Shown in pieces: positions 30,240 to 44,200 of a DNA stretch of 64,000 bases (positions are counted from its first letter, which is position 1; each line of letters starts with the position of its first letter). Below the pieces are notes generated by a model. It had not been told where the DNA came from. It searched no databases and saw only the letters and a program-made list of their open reading frames with translations. A program made the position numbers and the translations under genes. This DNA is from Trichaptum fuscoviolaceum (Eukaryota > Basidiomycota > Agaricomycetes > Hymenochaetales > Trichaptaceae). The stretch lies in contig CAJSYZ010000003.1 in the NCBI GenBank assembly GCA_910574455.1, forward strand, positions 682,001 to 746,000, written 5' to 3'.

Positions 30240-31510
30240 GGCCTGGATAAGCCATTGTGCTAGATCCCAATTTACTCTGTCTTGCCTATTCTGCTTGGCA
30301 GAAGACCGGGTAATTACTTGCCAATGCTTATTTACCCTTTAACTTCCGCCAACCCTTCCATGACGCATGCCAAACCCTCATTCCCTACGAGCACGCTTCA
30401 AAGTAATCACCTCATTCTGTGTATGTCCTCCGTACTATTACTAGCAACTTCGATCTCTTGCCCGTGTACCATCTGCTATACGCGCACAACCCAAAGCGCT
30501 TCAGTCTCTGTCTCCTTTCACTTGCATTCTGCCTACCTTACCTGTGGCGCGAATCCTTCGACGCATTGGTGGCTGAACGTCATGAAGCTAGATTGCTCCC
30601 GTTAGCGAGGGACACGAAGGCGACTGGTGCAAGTGACGTCATGGTCGACGACCTCGAGCTGATCCTACACTTTCACCTTCTGCCTCAATTATGTCATCCG
30701 TGGACGCAATCGGCTGGAATCCCTCTCGCTTATTCATGCCAACAGAATTTCGCGCAATCAAGACCGACCAGCATTACTTGCCTTTTTACTCGCGCACCTT
30801 CACGATGCTTGCGCTGAATACCCCGCTTACGCTCCCCGATCTTAACCAACTCTTGAAAGCTATCATCTGTCATCGCTTGCGCTTCGGCATCCTAAGTCGA
30901 CTCAACCCCTTGCTCGTCAAACTACCACCATACCTAGCTCCATTGAATCCAGATCTGCAGGGCATAGCGTCTTGATCGCAGTTCAACCATTCCCAAGGCA
31001 ATGGACCCTGCCGTGCGAAGTTCGTAGTGAAAACCATAGAAGACAAAGGCAATACCGGTGAGTTCGACGTGCTTTCAGTTGGAAAGGGTCGCTTTTCAAA
31101 TGAGATTAAGATGAGGGGAAAGCATCGGAATATGCGGCTTTCTCTTCAATAATCCCATAAAAGTCGACCTCAAATGAGTTAAGGTACAGTTGACACCATC
31201 ACTTCTCACTCCCCCTCTATCTGCCTTGTTGACCTTATGTTCTCAAGCTGTCTTCCTGTGGAGTCCCGCATCAGCTAATAGTGTCGCAATTGGTCAATGG
31301 TTACAGGCTGGCGAATCTTGACCAGCATACTCAAGTAAGTAACTTTGTCCTCATCCCCGTACCAATCTTCTGACCTTGATCTTGTCTTTCCATATACGTA
31401 GCCCTACAAAGGCCACTGGTATCCCCTGTCCCAGATCCGTGCCAAGCTCTCGTTCACTGGCACTTCTCGATTATCTGGCTATTCCGGTCATGTATCTAAC
31501 TCATTAATGC
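30240..31510 (+). pseudogene. B block of unit 2
   Basis: Contains LLPVYHLLYAHNPKRFSLC, and then RHEARLLPLARDTKATGASD, where about 400 bp present in other units are missing. Then comes YLPFYSRTFTMLALNTPL...PDLQGIAS with TGA. A stop TGA at 31319-31321 replaces the TGG of unit 4, before an intron with a GTAAGT donor. Confidence 0.5.
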
Positions 31511-32085
31511 ATTGGCATAACACCCTCTTTGAATTCAAGCTGTGCAAATAGGCGTTGAAATAAGTGAGACTCAGGATCACAATTAGCAAATGACATGCCT
31601 TGCAGACAAAAAGACAGTAAACAGGGCCTCGCGAGCTGACGCGATGCAATGCTCCTTGACTCGAAGGCCCAGTACAAGGAAATGCGTATAAAGCGGCTGA
31701 TAGACGAGAAAGTTGAACACTCCATGAATGACTTCGCAGAAGAAATCGTGCAGAGAACTCGTTGTATGTCAACGTCGTTGCAGAGAGGGCGTGTATAAAT
31801 GGGAGTAACATGCAAACCATACGCAGGGTTAAAGGACACGTCAGATATCAATCTTACGTTCTGGCGCCATTTAAGATTAGTTGATGATTCAAGATTCAAA
31901 TAACTTGCAATGTGAGAAAACGTTAACTACATAGCAGGACACGGAATAAAAGCATCATTAGAAGCAAATGGGCGAAAGTCCTCCGAACGGCTAATTTCTA
32001 CTTGCGCCGTTTTATGGATATGAATTTGAGAAAGTTAATCTCGATGAATCAATGACTGAACATACCCCTTCTGCAAAATCCGGCA
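31511..32085. other. spacer before the 3' end of gene copy 2
   Basis: Conserved between units, no supported gene; probably 3' flanks of the converging sequences. Confidence 0.5.
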
Positions 32086-35000
32086 TCACTCTCCCAGCTC
32101 TTCCTCGTTCTCCTTCTCCGACGTGGACGTGACTTCCTCGATCTCATTGAGCGTAGCAACTCCCCTTCCCATTACATGAGTGCTTGGCAGGAAATTCGGA
32201 TCTACAGGCATAGATCCAGGCGCTACTGGGCTTGGTGATGCAGTCGACGGAGGGTGCTCATCAAGAGGAGGAGGAGGATGGTCTAGCTGGCCTGAGCTGT
32301 CCGGATTGACCTCCATCTGTGTCGAAGGCAAATGTTCCGCGTCTTCATGAACGGAAGCGGGCTGGCTTGATTGGGGCGGAGTGGCCTGAGTGGATGCGGT
32401 GTTGACTTGGTCTTGATCAGCGACTTCTAATCCTAGAGGTATAAGGTCAATGGCGGCTTGCTCTGCGGCCGCCTCGTGATGTAGTTCACCCTCAATCACC
32501 CTGCTTGCTCTATCGTGTTCATCAATCCATGCCGGGCGCACTTCATCGAGGAATTTCTTCCTGAGGTCTGAGTAGCCCCAAAGAAATACCCCGATATACG
32601 ACTTTGCACATTCTTCACTCCGCATACTAATTCATGTTAGTATGCTCTTTATGTTAAAGTGGTCAGGTGCTTACATAAAAATTTTACAAAATCTAAAGTT
32701 GCGCATGACCAAATTGGCCGTATCATCATCGAAGGTCATTAGCAGAGCTTCACGAAACTCGTTTTCGGCGTTCTTGGCATGGTTTTGCACTTGGGTTTCC
32801 TCCGGCCCCTCAACTTTCTCGTTTCGCTCTTCTCCTCCAGATTCAATGTCGCCTTCATTCCTTCCCGCAGGGCAACACGCGCATATATGCACCCGAACAA
32901 AATGACCGAGGTCAGAAAATGCCTTCTTAGTCACCAGCCAGCCCTTTTTGATTGGATATACGATGAAGCGGATTAATTTCGAAAGAAGGTGCGGTTCTGG
33001 ACAGTCGCGTTCCCAGTCAACTTCGTAGTTTAGACGTGCTACGCGGTTGTCAATCCCGAATGCCCTATTCCGTAATGTCAGTACAAACTTAAGCGGTGAT
33101 AAGTATATTCAAAGCACCAGAATATGTTTCGATGCAGATGCAACTTCTTGTCTCGGTATTCCCGCCGTGGGTGTCGAATCCATGTCCAAACTTGCAGATT
33201 CTTGATCCATTTCCAAGCTTCGCCAATCCATTTCCAAACTCGAAGATCTTCGATCCACTGCAATGCCTTCTGAATCCATTTAGCCCAGACTGATTCACGC
33301 TTTAGCTGGTATATAAACCAAAGCGTAACTGCCAATAAGCACATGCCATGCAGTCCAGTGAGGATACTTGTTGCGAAAGAGACAAAACGTGGCTGCTCAA
33401 AAGTCAGTTCTATGGCAATCTCAGATTAATTGATGCCGCACCTGGAGAGACAAATAAGCGAAAAGGTTCAACCCGATGACGAAAGAAATGGCTGCGATGA
33501 TTAAAAACAGCATTGGTGCTTTGTCGAACCACAAGCGAATGACCCTCGGAGGGACACAGGTATCATATCTTGAAGTTCTATTAACCGACCATCGGCAGGA
33601 TAAGGATAGAACAGCTCACGAACATGGACGATTTCCGCCACGTCAATCCTAGCAAGCTACTCACACCCGAAGACACACTAAAGACCAACGACAAGAACCA
33701 AAAAAGGTTGACTACTCCTCTCAGGGAATCGGATGCTTCATTCTGCAATGGGGCATACGTGAACTGGAGGGTGGTCGCCGTCACGCTGGAGAAGAAGGTA
33801 GCGATTGTTGTTAGATTGATATATCGTGTTGTGTCCCTCTCCATTTGATCAACAAGAAACTTTGGTAAGGCTAGTTTCGTATTAGTGGCAATGGTAGAGA
33901 AGTAATGTCGTCAGATTCACTTACATTCCTTTCCGAACGTTCTCAACTCTTCCGGTACGGCATTTACTGGATCCTCGCCCAATTTCGCTTCTTCCCCATG
34001 AGCTATACCAATCATCGCCCGTTCGAACTTGGAGAGGAAATTGCCGTGTATATATGTTATGCATTCAGACACCTCACCATGGTGCAATAATCCTAGTCAC
34101 ATGACGAATTAAGATAATCAAAAACTGTGAGCTTTGGTCTCTCACTCACTCAAAATTCTGTGCGCTCCAACCTTCGTGGCAATGGGTCAGGGTCACTTGT
34201 ATATCGTACGCTTGGTACTCACCCATAAACATGTTACCCACTGCTTTACTTTCCGAAAGTAAAACGCGTGTTTCTGATGATAGAGGCTGCTTTGAAACCG
34301 AGTAACAGCGTAAAGCAGATTTAGAATAATAGCACGCAATTCTGTCCGGAAATCTCAAGAGCAGAATTAGAAACAAGCTTTCTTACAAAAGACATTGCAT
34401 GCCACACACCTTGTGGCTGTTCATAGACTACATGAACTAGGTATTGAACATAAGAGAGTAGCTTCTCTTTCAGACCATTCGTAGCTTCAACGACCGTCTT
34501 ATCGCCTCTGATTATAGTAAAGTGTGAAACAAGGTGGTCCAGCTGCATTTACCATTACAACAGCATCTGGTGAGCAGTATAAGTTTGCTAACCTCTATCC
34601 GCATTTCATCGCACAATCTAAAGAGGGTATGTCACTCTCAATGGGAATGCTTGTGTGAGAATACATACCTTCGGTGTCCTGCAAGCCGTAGTGCGAGGTG
34701 CTCAATCTCGATAGGTGTCGGCCAAGCACCTAGCTCTCCGATACCTACCGTTGGTGGGAAGACATGGTCTATATATTCCACACACCGCCTTTCAGCGTCC
34801 GCTATCTTCAGCGTTGCCAACCATTCACTCGAAGCTAGAAGAACATCAAATCGGGGGTCATTGGTAGATGTATCTAATACCAAAGTATCGAAAAATTCTC
34901 AAGCACGTACATTTCTCTTCGAATGTCGTCAGCGCTTCGACAACTCCACCCATCACAGTTTCCAAGGCGGAGAATAATTCGTCGTTAATGAATTTCAAGC

Positions 35001-36272
35001 ATTCGACATATTTACTTTCCTCTACGAGGTCTGTGCCACGCCTCATTAGGGATCAAGCTACGCTTGAAAGCCTTTGATCCTTACCAAGAATTTTGTTATA
35101 TCCGTCCTTGAATGAGGGAATTAATCCTTTGCATTTTTCATAGATACTCTGAACTCACGCCAGCGATACTGTTCCATTGATGGAGCTTAGCAGGATAAAG
35201 TGCATCTTTTTCATGCGGGCTCCAAGCGAAGTCATCAATTGCATCCCAAAGCCAACGGAAGGACCATTTAACTTCGTCCATTGCGTCCAGTCTCCCTAAG
35301 AGCTCATTATTCATACAAAATCTTCGCCTAAACATTGGGTCTACATACCACTGGGAGTCACGTCGAAGGCCTTCTCCAGACATTGTACAGGATAAAGCAA
35401 TGCTTTCCGCAGTGCTTCTGCCCTGTTAATTGCATCTTCGTCGCCTCCGACAATGCCCAAGTGCGCAATGAAGTATCCCAACTATTATTCGTCAGTCAGA
35501 GTATATTTGCTCAACAAGGGTCCCGTACGTACCTCCACCTGCATCTTTTCACACTCTCTTGAACGGAAGACAGTATCAGAACCGATTCGAAGAGATGTAT
35601 AGTAAGATGTATACTTTTTGTGTTTCGCGCATCTGACTTTGTATCTCGCGATCGTTTCGTCGTTTGGCCAATCGTCTGTGAGTGCATTTGAGCCATCACG
35701 GTAGCTAACACCAACGATACATCGTTGCTCACCCTCTTTATCGGTCTCTATGCTTGCCGTCTCAGTGATGAGCGATTCCTGAACAGTAGCGCCTGTTTCT
35801 GCTGGTGAATCGTCGCCTACATATCCATTTGAGATTTCTCGGCTGCCATCATGAAAGATGCATCGATACTCACTCTGATTCGCACTATCTGAGCTTACTG
35901 AATCATGATTGAGAGGTCCCTGAGTAGCATCGTCTGCTACGTCTGCTGAGCCATCGCTTAAAGGTGAAGCTTCAATAAGTGTCGCAGCTGTTTACGCGTC
36001 AGAAAGGATTCACGCATGCGTTGGTGACTTGAGAGCGATTGTCACTCACTCTTTTCTTGTTCTGTCTTCCGAATCATATGGTCTCGCATCTCCTTCACGA
36101 CAGTGAGGATATCCTTTAACGTGTCATTCGATACTTGCATCGAATTGACGCCTTGGCACTATCAATATCGCAACAACATAGATTGCTGATAATCACCAAC
36201 CTATTCCTGGGTCTGAGAAACCGCGTCAGCTTTAAATCTGTAAATAGAGGTAAGAAGAGACGAACCAGACAT
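32086..36272 (-). CDS. large four-pass membrane protein, paralog 2
   Basis: ATG at 36272 after a TATAAA at 36351-36346. All exons I checked splice in frame. Examples: the exon with SEWLATLKIADAERRCVEYIDHVFPP; the 25-nt exon LCDEMRIE; the exon LDHLVSHFTIIRGDKTVVEA; a 22-nt exon encoding VGAHRIL; and the exon ECITYIHGNFLSKFERAMIG. The membrane part is as in paralog 4. The tryptophan-rich segment is the long form (ALQWIEDLRVWKWIGEAW, KNLQVWTWIRHPRREYRD). The tail ends EELGE at 32086. This copy looks intact. It is more diverged from the others in the repeat-2 region than in the membrane region. The function is unknown. Confidence 0.75.
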
Positions 36273-36345
36273 ATCGTTCACAGTGGGCAGAGGGATGTGG
36301 AGGTGGGAGGAAAGAGAGTCGTCGTCGCTGAAGAGGCTGGACCCC

Positions 36346-36351
36346 TTTATA
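36346..36351 (-). promoter_or_regulatory. TATA box of paralog 2
   Basis: TATAAAGGGG, then a CT-rich leader, then the ATG at 36272. Confidence 0.65.
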
Positions 36352-36479
36352 GCACATGCGAATACAATGAGGCAGCCAGCGCTAATCAGGATAATTTTAG
36401 GCACTGGCACCAGCAATGGAAGGTCGAATACAGATAAGCGCTGGTCTGAAAAAGTAGCCAAGGTGCACGAACGTCTCCT

Positions 36480-37310
36480 CGCATCACCTGTGAAGTCCGC
36501 GCGCGAAATCGTCGAGGTCTCTTGTACCTAGCGGCAGGACTCGGAGCACAGTACCGCCATAGTGCTTCGGGGTTTCACCCTCATAAGATAATATCCGGAC
36601 GATCCAAATCGTAGATCGTGTTGTCAGTCGTAAAAACAGATCAGGCATTATCCCAAGAATGAAAACCCGAAGGGATTTGGATCCAGAGGCGGTGTAGATA
36701 GCAAGACTCGACAATGCAATAGAAACGGAATGTGGAGAGCGACAATCCATGCGAGAGAGCGGTACGAACTTAAGACTCAGAGGAAAGTGTCGACCATGGT
36801 TGAGGATAACGTACCAGCGTCAATATGGTATTTGACGTGCAGGAAGCAGGAAGAAAACATGGGTGAGACCGGGCGCTGTGTGATATGTAAAACGTAGAAA
36901 CGGCGAGATAGACAGAGTTTGATACCAATAGCGGCGGACATGAAAACATTGCGCATGCTATACCGTTGTAATTACCTCTGGTAAGGTCACTTGATCTTCC
37001 GTGGCAACCGAATGTGCTGTAGCCGCTCGAAATCTGATGTGAAGATGTACTCAGTGTCATAAGCGTCCGGTGACCGTACGAGAGTCTAGAACCGGATTGT
37101 TGAAAGGATAGCCATACTTCAGTCGTTGATAAGGAATGCATGGAGAGGAGGGCGTCAACTGCATTTTTCATATTTCTTGATGAGCAACGGAGGAAGAAAA
37201 GTGTGGTGCTTCCGGGCAATAGACATATGTATCCGGCAATTTGAATCGGCGACTCGGAGAATACTAGTAGCCGGTCCGGGTGTGCTTTCAAGTTTCGTTG
37301 GTCTCAGACT
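36480..37310. other. conserved upstream region, unit 2
   Basis: Counterpart of 27640-28480; no complete frame. Confidence 0.4.
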
Positions 37311-39010
37311 CAGTCTTCAGATGAGTCGTCTATTTTGTTTTCGGTGGTTCCTCACTTCAATCCCGTCATATTTGCTGAAACATTGTCGAGTTTTGTGACA
37401 ATGACCGGATCGCCTTGCTACGGATGCTGTGAAGGCGTGCTTAGACAGTGGGCTGTTTTGAGGCTCGATCGGTGCAGAGTTCCTTTCATGGAGCAAATTC
37501 ACCCAATTTTCTGGCGACTCCATCATTCATTCTCGAAGCCTCCTTCCTCTCCTTTCTCAAGCGATCTTCGCTGCATGCTTTATCCCAATGTGCGACGCAG
37601 GCAAGACCACTGGTGCAATTTCGCGTGAATTAGCATCCGAAGGAGGGCAGAGGGGCGAAAACGCAAGATGAGAAGTTAATGTTGGGCGAAATAGCGAGAG
37701 AGATTTTGGTACGCAATCACTCCTAGTGTGTCACTCTTTCCACCTTCCACCCTTTCTTCCTTTCCACATGTACGCTCCACCGATTTGCGCGAGGTTGTTA
37801 TCCTGTTCCTCTCTTTCAGAATCGCATTCTTCGTCCTGGCATTCGCAGGATCATGACTGACGCTTACTCCCGCCGAACTCTCGCGTCGCGTAAGAATGCA
37901 ATTCCTTCGAGCTCATGCAACCCTTAAAAGCGCTCGTTTCATCCTGCGCATGTGGCGTCGCCGTCTGCGTAATTCTTCGCACATCCAGCCTCTTACTCGT
38001 GCATTGTCCTCTATTTGCGCGCCTCAGCTTATCCATCTATAATCTCCAGTCGGACCCATCGCAAAGCGCCTCAATTGCGGTGTAGCCGCTTACTTGCATT
38101 TTCCTTACCTTGCATGGTGCTTGCTCCGCAGTTCTCTGACGGCTGGGTAACGTGAAGATCGGATAGGCGCGCTGAGCCTCGATGAGGATGGTGTGCCGTC
38201 ACAGGAAAGGTGGTTTGAAGAAGGAAGGAAATATAGTTCTAAAGGATGTAGAAGAAGAGGAGGAGATGGTGAGCCTGGAGGAAGAGACTGTCGCTTGATT
38301 CTTCCATCAGGCAACCCGCCAAACCAGTTTGTCCGTATCCTTGCACCAGCATCTCGTACTCGGCTCGGACGTCAACACCGGTAACGGAAGGCATTGACTA
38401 TTGGCTTAGACCTTGCGCGTCGTGTCCTTGTGGCTTCCACATTGTATGTCTTTGTATCTTCCGTGGCGATAAAAAGGTGCTTCGCCCGAGCCTGTGTATG
38501 TGTTTCCTCGCGAAAGCGAGCCCTCAGCATCCGTTCAGCTTCCGGTCGTCGTGGACGCAGTCCAAAGCTCGCTGTACCTATAAGAGATGCTCGTATGGAC
38601 AATGAGGGTGCGGAGAGGTGAGAGTCGAAGACGAACTTCGGGGGAAGAAATGCGTGCTCGTCCGGCACTCGGCAAGTCAAGCGATAGCCGATTCTTTCGC
38701 AATGGCAACCTCCGGAATATGACGAGATTCTTGTCGCTGGCGACTCAGAGACTCGGAATAACCGGACCGTCGCGCTGCTTCCCTGTTCAACGACTCCTCT
38801 TCAGCAATCAACGAGCCGCACCTTCAGTCACGTTTACAAATGCTTTGACTCTCTTTCACCCTGCGATGCAAACAAAGACACTCTTGCATCTTCGCGCTAA
38901 CTACACATCGAAGGGGAGAAAAGCGCCGAAAGAGCGCGATGTGGAAGTTAATGTTATGCGGCATGATGGATGAGATAAGGGTGCGCACCGTCATTGAGGA
39001 AAGTTGCTTT
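37310..39010 (+). pseudogene. A block of unit 2
   Basis: Homologous to 28480-30170. The hydrophobic frame is broken; a 128-codon frame at 38587-38973 and its antisense partner are both open, and neither is clearly real. Confidence 0.4.
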
Positions 39011-39069
39011 TAGCTGTGGTGTGTATACCGCTTTTTGTGTCCTATCAATATCGACTAATATTTCTTAAC

Positions 39070-40545
39070 GTCGAGCTGGGAGGCCTGGATGAGCCACTGT
39101 GCTAGATCCCAAATTACTCTGCTTCGCTTATTCTGCTTGGCAGAACACCGGGGAATTACTTGCCAATGCTTATTTTCCCTTTTACTTCCGCCAACCCTTC
39201 CATGACGCATGCCAAACCCTCATTCCCTACGAGCACGCTTCAAAGTAATCACCTCATTCGTCCTCTGTACTATTACTAGCAACTTCGATCTCTTGCCCGT
39301 GTACCATCTGTTATACGTGCCTAACCCAAAGCGCTTCAATCTCTGTCTCCTTTCACTTGCAATTCTCCCTACCTTACCTGTGGCGCGAATCCTTCGACGC
39401 ATTGGTGGCTGAACGTCATGAAGCTAGATTATGCGGTCCGGGTCACCATGAGAATGACATGCCGTGACTTGCAGCTGGTTCTTTGGGGAAAGGAAGTCAT
39501 AAACCTCGATCGGACGGAGAAGGCATGGAGGTACTGATCGAGAGAAAGCGGATAGTCAAACAGGTTGACGAAACTGGGGGTGCTAAATGATCTGAGGAGG
39601 GGTAAATCTCGTAAGAGGACAGATTGTGTGTTGGGAGGTACGCAAACCTATTTCAATATTGACTTATAGCATCGGAGTGACCTGCGCTCAAACATCATCC
39701 TCAAACATCAAGCATGCACTTAGCGGCTACGTACGATCTCATCGACTCGTATGTCCTCCCACCAATACAGTAATTTCCTCGAGTCGGTGAGGGATACGAA
39801 GGTAGCTGGTGCAAGTGACGTCATGGCCGACGTCCTCGAGTTGATCCCTGCACTTTCACCATCTACCTCTACTACTTCATCAGTGGATGCAATCGAGGAT
39901 GTACTGGAATCCATCAAGCTCATCCTACGAAGCGGCATCTCGCGCAATCACGACCGAAGAATATTACTTGCCTTTTTACTCGCGCACCTTCGCGATGCTT
40001 GCGCTGAATACTCCGCTTACGCTCTCCGATCTCGCGCAACTCTAGAAAGTCACCATCTTTCCTCGCATGGGCTTCGGCATCCTATGTTGACTCATCCCTT
40101 GCTCGTCAAACTACCACCATACCTAGTTCCATTGAATCGGAATATGCACCTTTCTTTAAGAATCCCATAAAAGTCGATCTCTAACGAGCTAAAGGCTTAA
40201 CAGTAGGCACCATCTCTTCTCGCTCCCCTTCTATCTGCCTTGTTAACCTTACTCTCTCAAGCTGCCTTCCCGTGGAGTCCCGCATCAGCTAATAGCGTCG
40301 CAATCAGACAATGGTGACAGGCTGGCGAATCGTAGCCAACATATTCAAGTTAGTAACTTTGTCCTCATCCCCGTACAAATCTTCTTGCCTTGACCTTGTC
40401 TTTCCATGTACGGAACCCTACAACGACCACTATCATCCCCTGACCCAGATTCCATGCCGAGCTGTCGTTCAATGGCACTTCTCGACTTCGATGGAATAAC
40501 TTAGATTATCTGGCTATTCTAGTTATGTATCTAACTCATTAATGC
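39070..40545 (+). pseudogene. B block of unit 3
   Basis: Contains RDTKVAGASDVMADVLELIP and SVDAIEDVLESIKLILRSG, then a frame change, then PLLVKLPPYLVPLN. Stops include TAG at 40333-40335 at the codon that is TGG in unit 4. Part of the sequence after the PPYL motif is deleted. Confidence 0.45.
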
Positions 40546-41208
40546 AATGGCGTAACACACAACACCCTCTCTGAATATAAGCTGTGCAAGTAGATGATGA
40601 AAATTAGTGAATACCGGCGGGTCGACTCAGGATCACAATGAGCAGATCTCACGCCTTGCAGAAAGAAGGGCAGGAAACAGGGCCTCGCGAGCTCACGCAA
40701 TGCATTCGACTCCAGATGCGTACCGAACTCCTGTGTCATGAGGCGCGTAGATAGCAGATGTTTCATGAGAACCATGAACCACTCGCGAATGACTTCGCAG
40801 ATGCCGCGCTACGCACAGAAATGAGTTGAAGGTTCTTATGGGATGCGGGAATTGGAGGGAACCAAAAAGCAAAAAGAGAACTCTGTTGTACGTCGCAATG
40901 GTGGCAGAGAGGGAAAATAAGAGAAACATCCATCCAATCCATCTGCAAGATTCCAAGGACATGCGAGATCAACATCTGACATTCCGGCGCTATTCAAGAA
41001 CATTCGGTGGTTCAAGATTTAAATAACCTGAAATATGAACAAAGACTGATTACATAGCAGGAGACGGAATAAAAGCATCATTATAAGCAAATGGAGCAAA
41101 GCCCTTCGTACAGCAGCTTTCTACATGCGCCGTTCTAAGGATATGAATTTCAGAAAGTTAATCTCGATGAATCAAAGACTCAACATACCCCTTCTGCAAA
41201 ATCCGGCA
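40546..41208. other. spacer before the 3' end of gene copy 3
   Basis: No supported gene; partly conserved with the other spacers. Confidence 0.5.
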
Positions 41209-44200
41209 TCACTCTCCCAGCTCTTCCTCTTTCTCGTTCTCCGATACGGACGTGATTTCCTCAGTCCCATTGAGCGTAGCAACTCCCGTTCCTATAACAG
41301 GAGTGCTTGACCGCAAGTTCGGATCTACAGGCGAAGATCCAGGCGCTTCTGGGCTTGGTGATGCAGTCGATGAAGGGTACTCATCAAGAGGAGGAGGAGG
41401 ATGGTCTAGCTGGCCAAAGCTATCCGGTTTGCCCTCCATCTGTGTCGAAGACAAATGTTTTGCGTCTTCATGAACGGAAGCGGGCTGGCTTGATCGGGGC
41501 GGAGTAGATGCAGAGTTGTCTTGGTCTTGATCAGCGACATCTGATACTAGATGTAGAGGGTCAATGGCGGCTTGCTCTGCCGCCGCCTCGTGATGCTGCT
41601 CCTCAACAATCTTCCTGCGTACTTTCTCGCGTTCATCAATCCATGCGAGACGTACTACATCGAGAAATTTCTTCTCCAGGTCTGGGTAACCCCAAAGGAA
41701 TTTTCTGATATGAACATTTGTATCTTCTTCGCTCGTGATACTAATTCATGTCAGTAGGTTCTTCGTGATAAAATGGTCAGGTGCTTACATCGGGAGTTTC
41801 CAATATTTCAGATTGGACATGACCCAATTGGCCGTGTCAGCGTTGAAGGTCGTCAGCAGAGCTTCACGAAATTCGTTTTCGGCGTTCTTGGCAAGGTTTT
41901 CCGCTTGCGTTTCCTCCAGCCCCTCAGCTGTCTCATGTTGCTTTTCTCCAGATTCAATATCGCCTTCTGTCCTTCCCGCAGGGCAACACGCGCATATATG
42001 CACCCGAACAAAGTGACCGAGGTCAGAAAGAGCCTTCTTTGTCACCAGACAGCCCTTCTTGATCGGATATACGATGAAGCGGATGATTTTCGAAAGAAGG
42101 TAGGGATTTGGCAAGTCACGATTCCAACCAATGTCGTAGTTTATACGCGCTACGCGGTTGTCAATCCCGAATGCCCTATTACGAGATGTCAGTACGAACT
42201 TGAGCGGTGATGGAGAGATTCTACGTACCAGAAGATGTTTCGCTGAAGGTGTAATTTGTTCCGCTTATACTTATCGTAGTGCCGCTTGACCATCTTCCAC
42301 ATCCATTTCGCTCTTGTCCTAATCCCATTTATGCCTTTCGTGATCCATTTCATGGCTTTTGTGATCCATTTCATGGATTTCATTATAATCCAATCTGTGA
42401 ATGTCGTGATCGGCTTCATGACTGTTCTTATCCACCCAGCCCAAACGGAATCATGCTTGAGCTGATATATGAACCAAAGTACCACTGCCAGTAAGCACAT
42501 CCCGTGTAGACCTGTGAGGATGCTCGTTGCGAAAGAGACAAATCGTGGCTGGCAAAATGTCAGTTCTGTGGAAATATTATAATACATGATGCCGCACCTG
42601 GAGAGATAGGTACGCGAACAGGTTTAAGCCAAGGACAAAAGCAACAGCCGCAATAATAAGAAACAGCATCGGTGCTTTGTCGAACCACATGCGAATTAGC
42701 CGCGGAGGCACACGCGAGTCATAGCTTCAAGATGCATCAGTCAACCATTGGCAGGATAAAGACAGAATGAATCACGCACATTGAAGACTTCCTCCACGTC
42801 AAACCTAGCAAGCTACTCACTCCCGAGGATACGCTGAAGACTAGCGATAAGAACCAAAATAGGTTAACGACTCCTCTCAAGGAGTTAGACGGCACTGCAT
42901 CCGTCTCAGCGTACGTGAATTGGAGCGTAGTCGCTGTCACGCTGGAGAAGAAGGTGGCGATTGTAGTTAAGTTGACATATCGTGTCGTATCCCTCTCCAT
43001 TTGGTCAACAAGGAATTTCGGTAGGACTTAATTAATTTAGAGAGAGCTCGTATCCAGGGTGACAACGGCACTTACACTCCTTTCCGAACGTCTTCATTTC
43101 TTCGGCCACACTACCCGTACTGACACCGGCTGGCGTTTCTGCAGTGAGTTTTGCTGCTTTAGGCACAGCACCGATGCCGAACATTGCCATCTCCAGGCTG
43201 GTGAGAAGGCCATAGCAGACAAACGTCAGACATCCATCTATATCTTCACGAATCACGTAACCTGGGTTGAGCGTCGTTAGAAAAGGTTGTAACAAGCAAA
43301 TGTGTAATCATTACCGTATACTGCATGTAACCCTCTCTTCGAGACGCAAATATTAGCTACCGAGTGGATCTGGGAGTTCAGGTACTTACCATCAAACACT
43401 CTGCCCATTTTTTGACTTCACGAAAGTAAAATGCATGCTTTTGGTGGTATAGGCTCCCATTAAATTTACTGGCGGAAAAGTATAGCCTTCCAAGTGACAT
43501 TATCAACGCGTTTACCGACTTATGTCTCTCTACGCATATAGTGTTAGAGGTATGTGATATAAGCTACAGCATACTGCGTACCATCTGGAGTGGATCCCGC
43601 AATCCTCTTCAAACACTCAGAAAGGCCGAGTAAAGAAAACTGGACAATTTTCGCAGCTTCAACGACCTCCTTGTCCCCTCCGACAACACCATAGTGTGCA
43701 ATAAGGTGATCCAGCTACTTTGCTTTTAAGAAACGTGTGACAACGGCAATTATCTCTACGTACCTCGCTCTTCATTCTATCACATACACTGAGATGAATG
43801 AATTAGCTCAGGCACACACTCGAATTTGGGAAGTGAAAGGACCTTTGGTGATGAAGTAGGCTTTCTCTCAGCGACGCATTCGACTCTGGATTTAGTTTGG
43901 AACTCGTGGCTCGTGGCATTTCTATGGGAGGGAAGACACGGCTTATGTATTTGTTACACCCCTCTTCAAAACTCTCTATCTTCTGTGTCGCCAGCCAATC
44001 ATTTGCGGCTTCGAACCAACCAAGATTGTCAACAAAAATCCTTTCCGGTAATCACTTGTCCTAAATACTTACATTTGTCTTCGAACGTCATCAGAGCTTC
44101 GACAACTCCACCCATCGCCGTTTCCAAGTCGGAGAATAATTCGACGTGGATGAATTCCAAGCATTCGACATATTTACTTCCCCCAAATACGAGGTCTGCG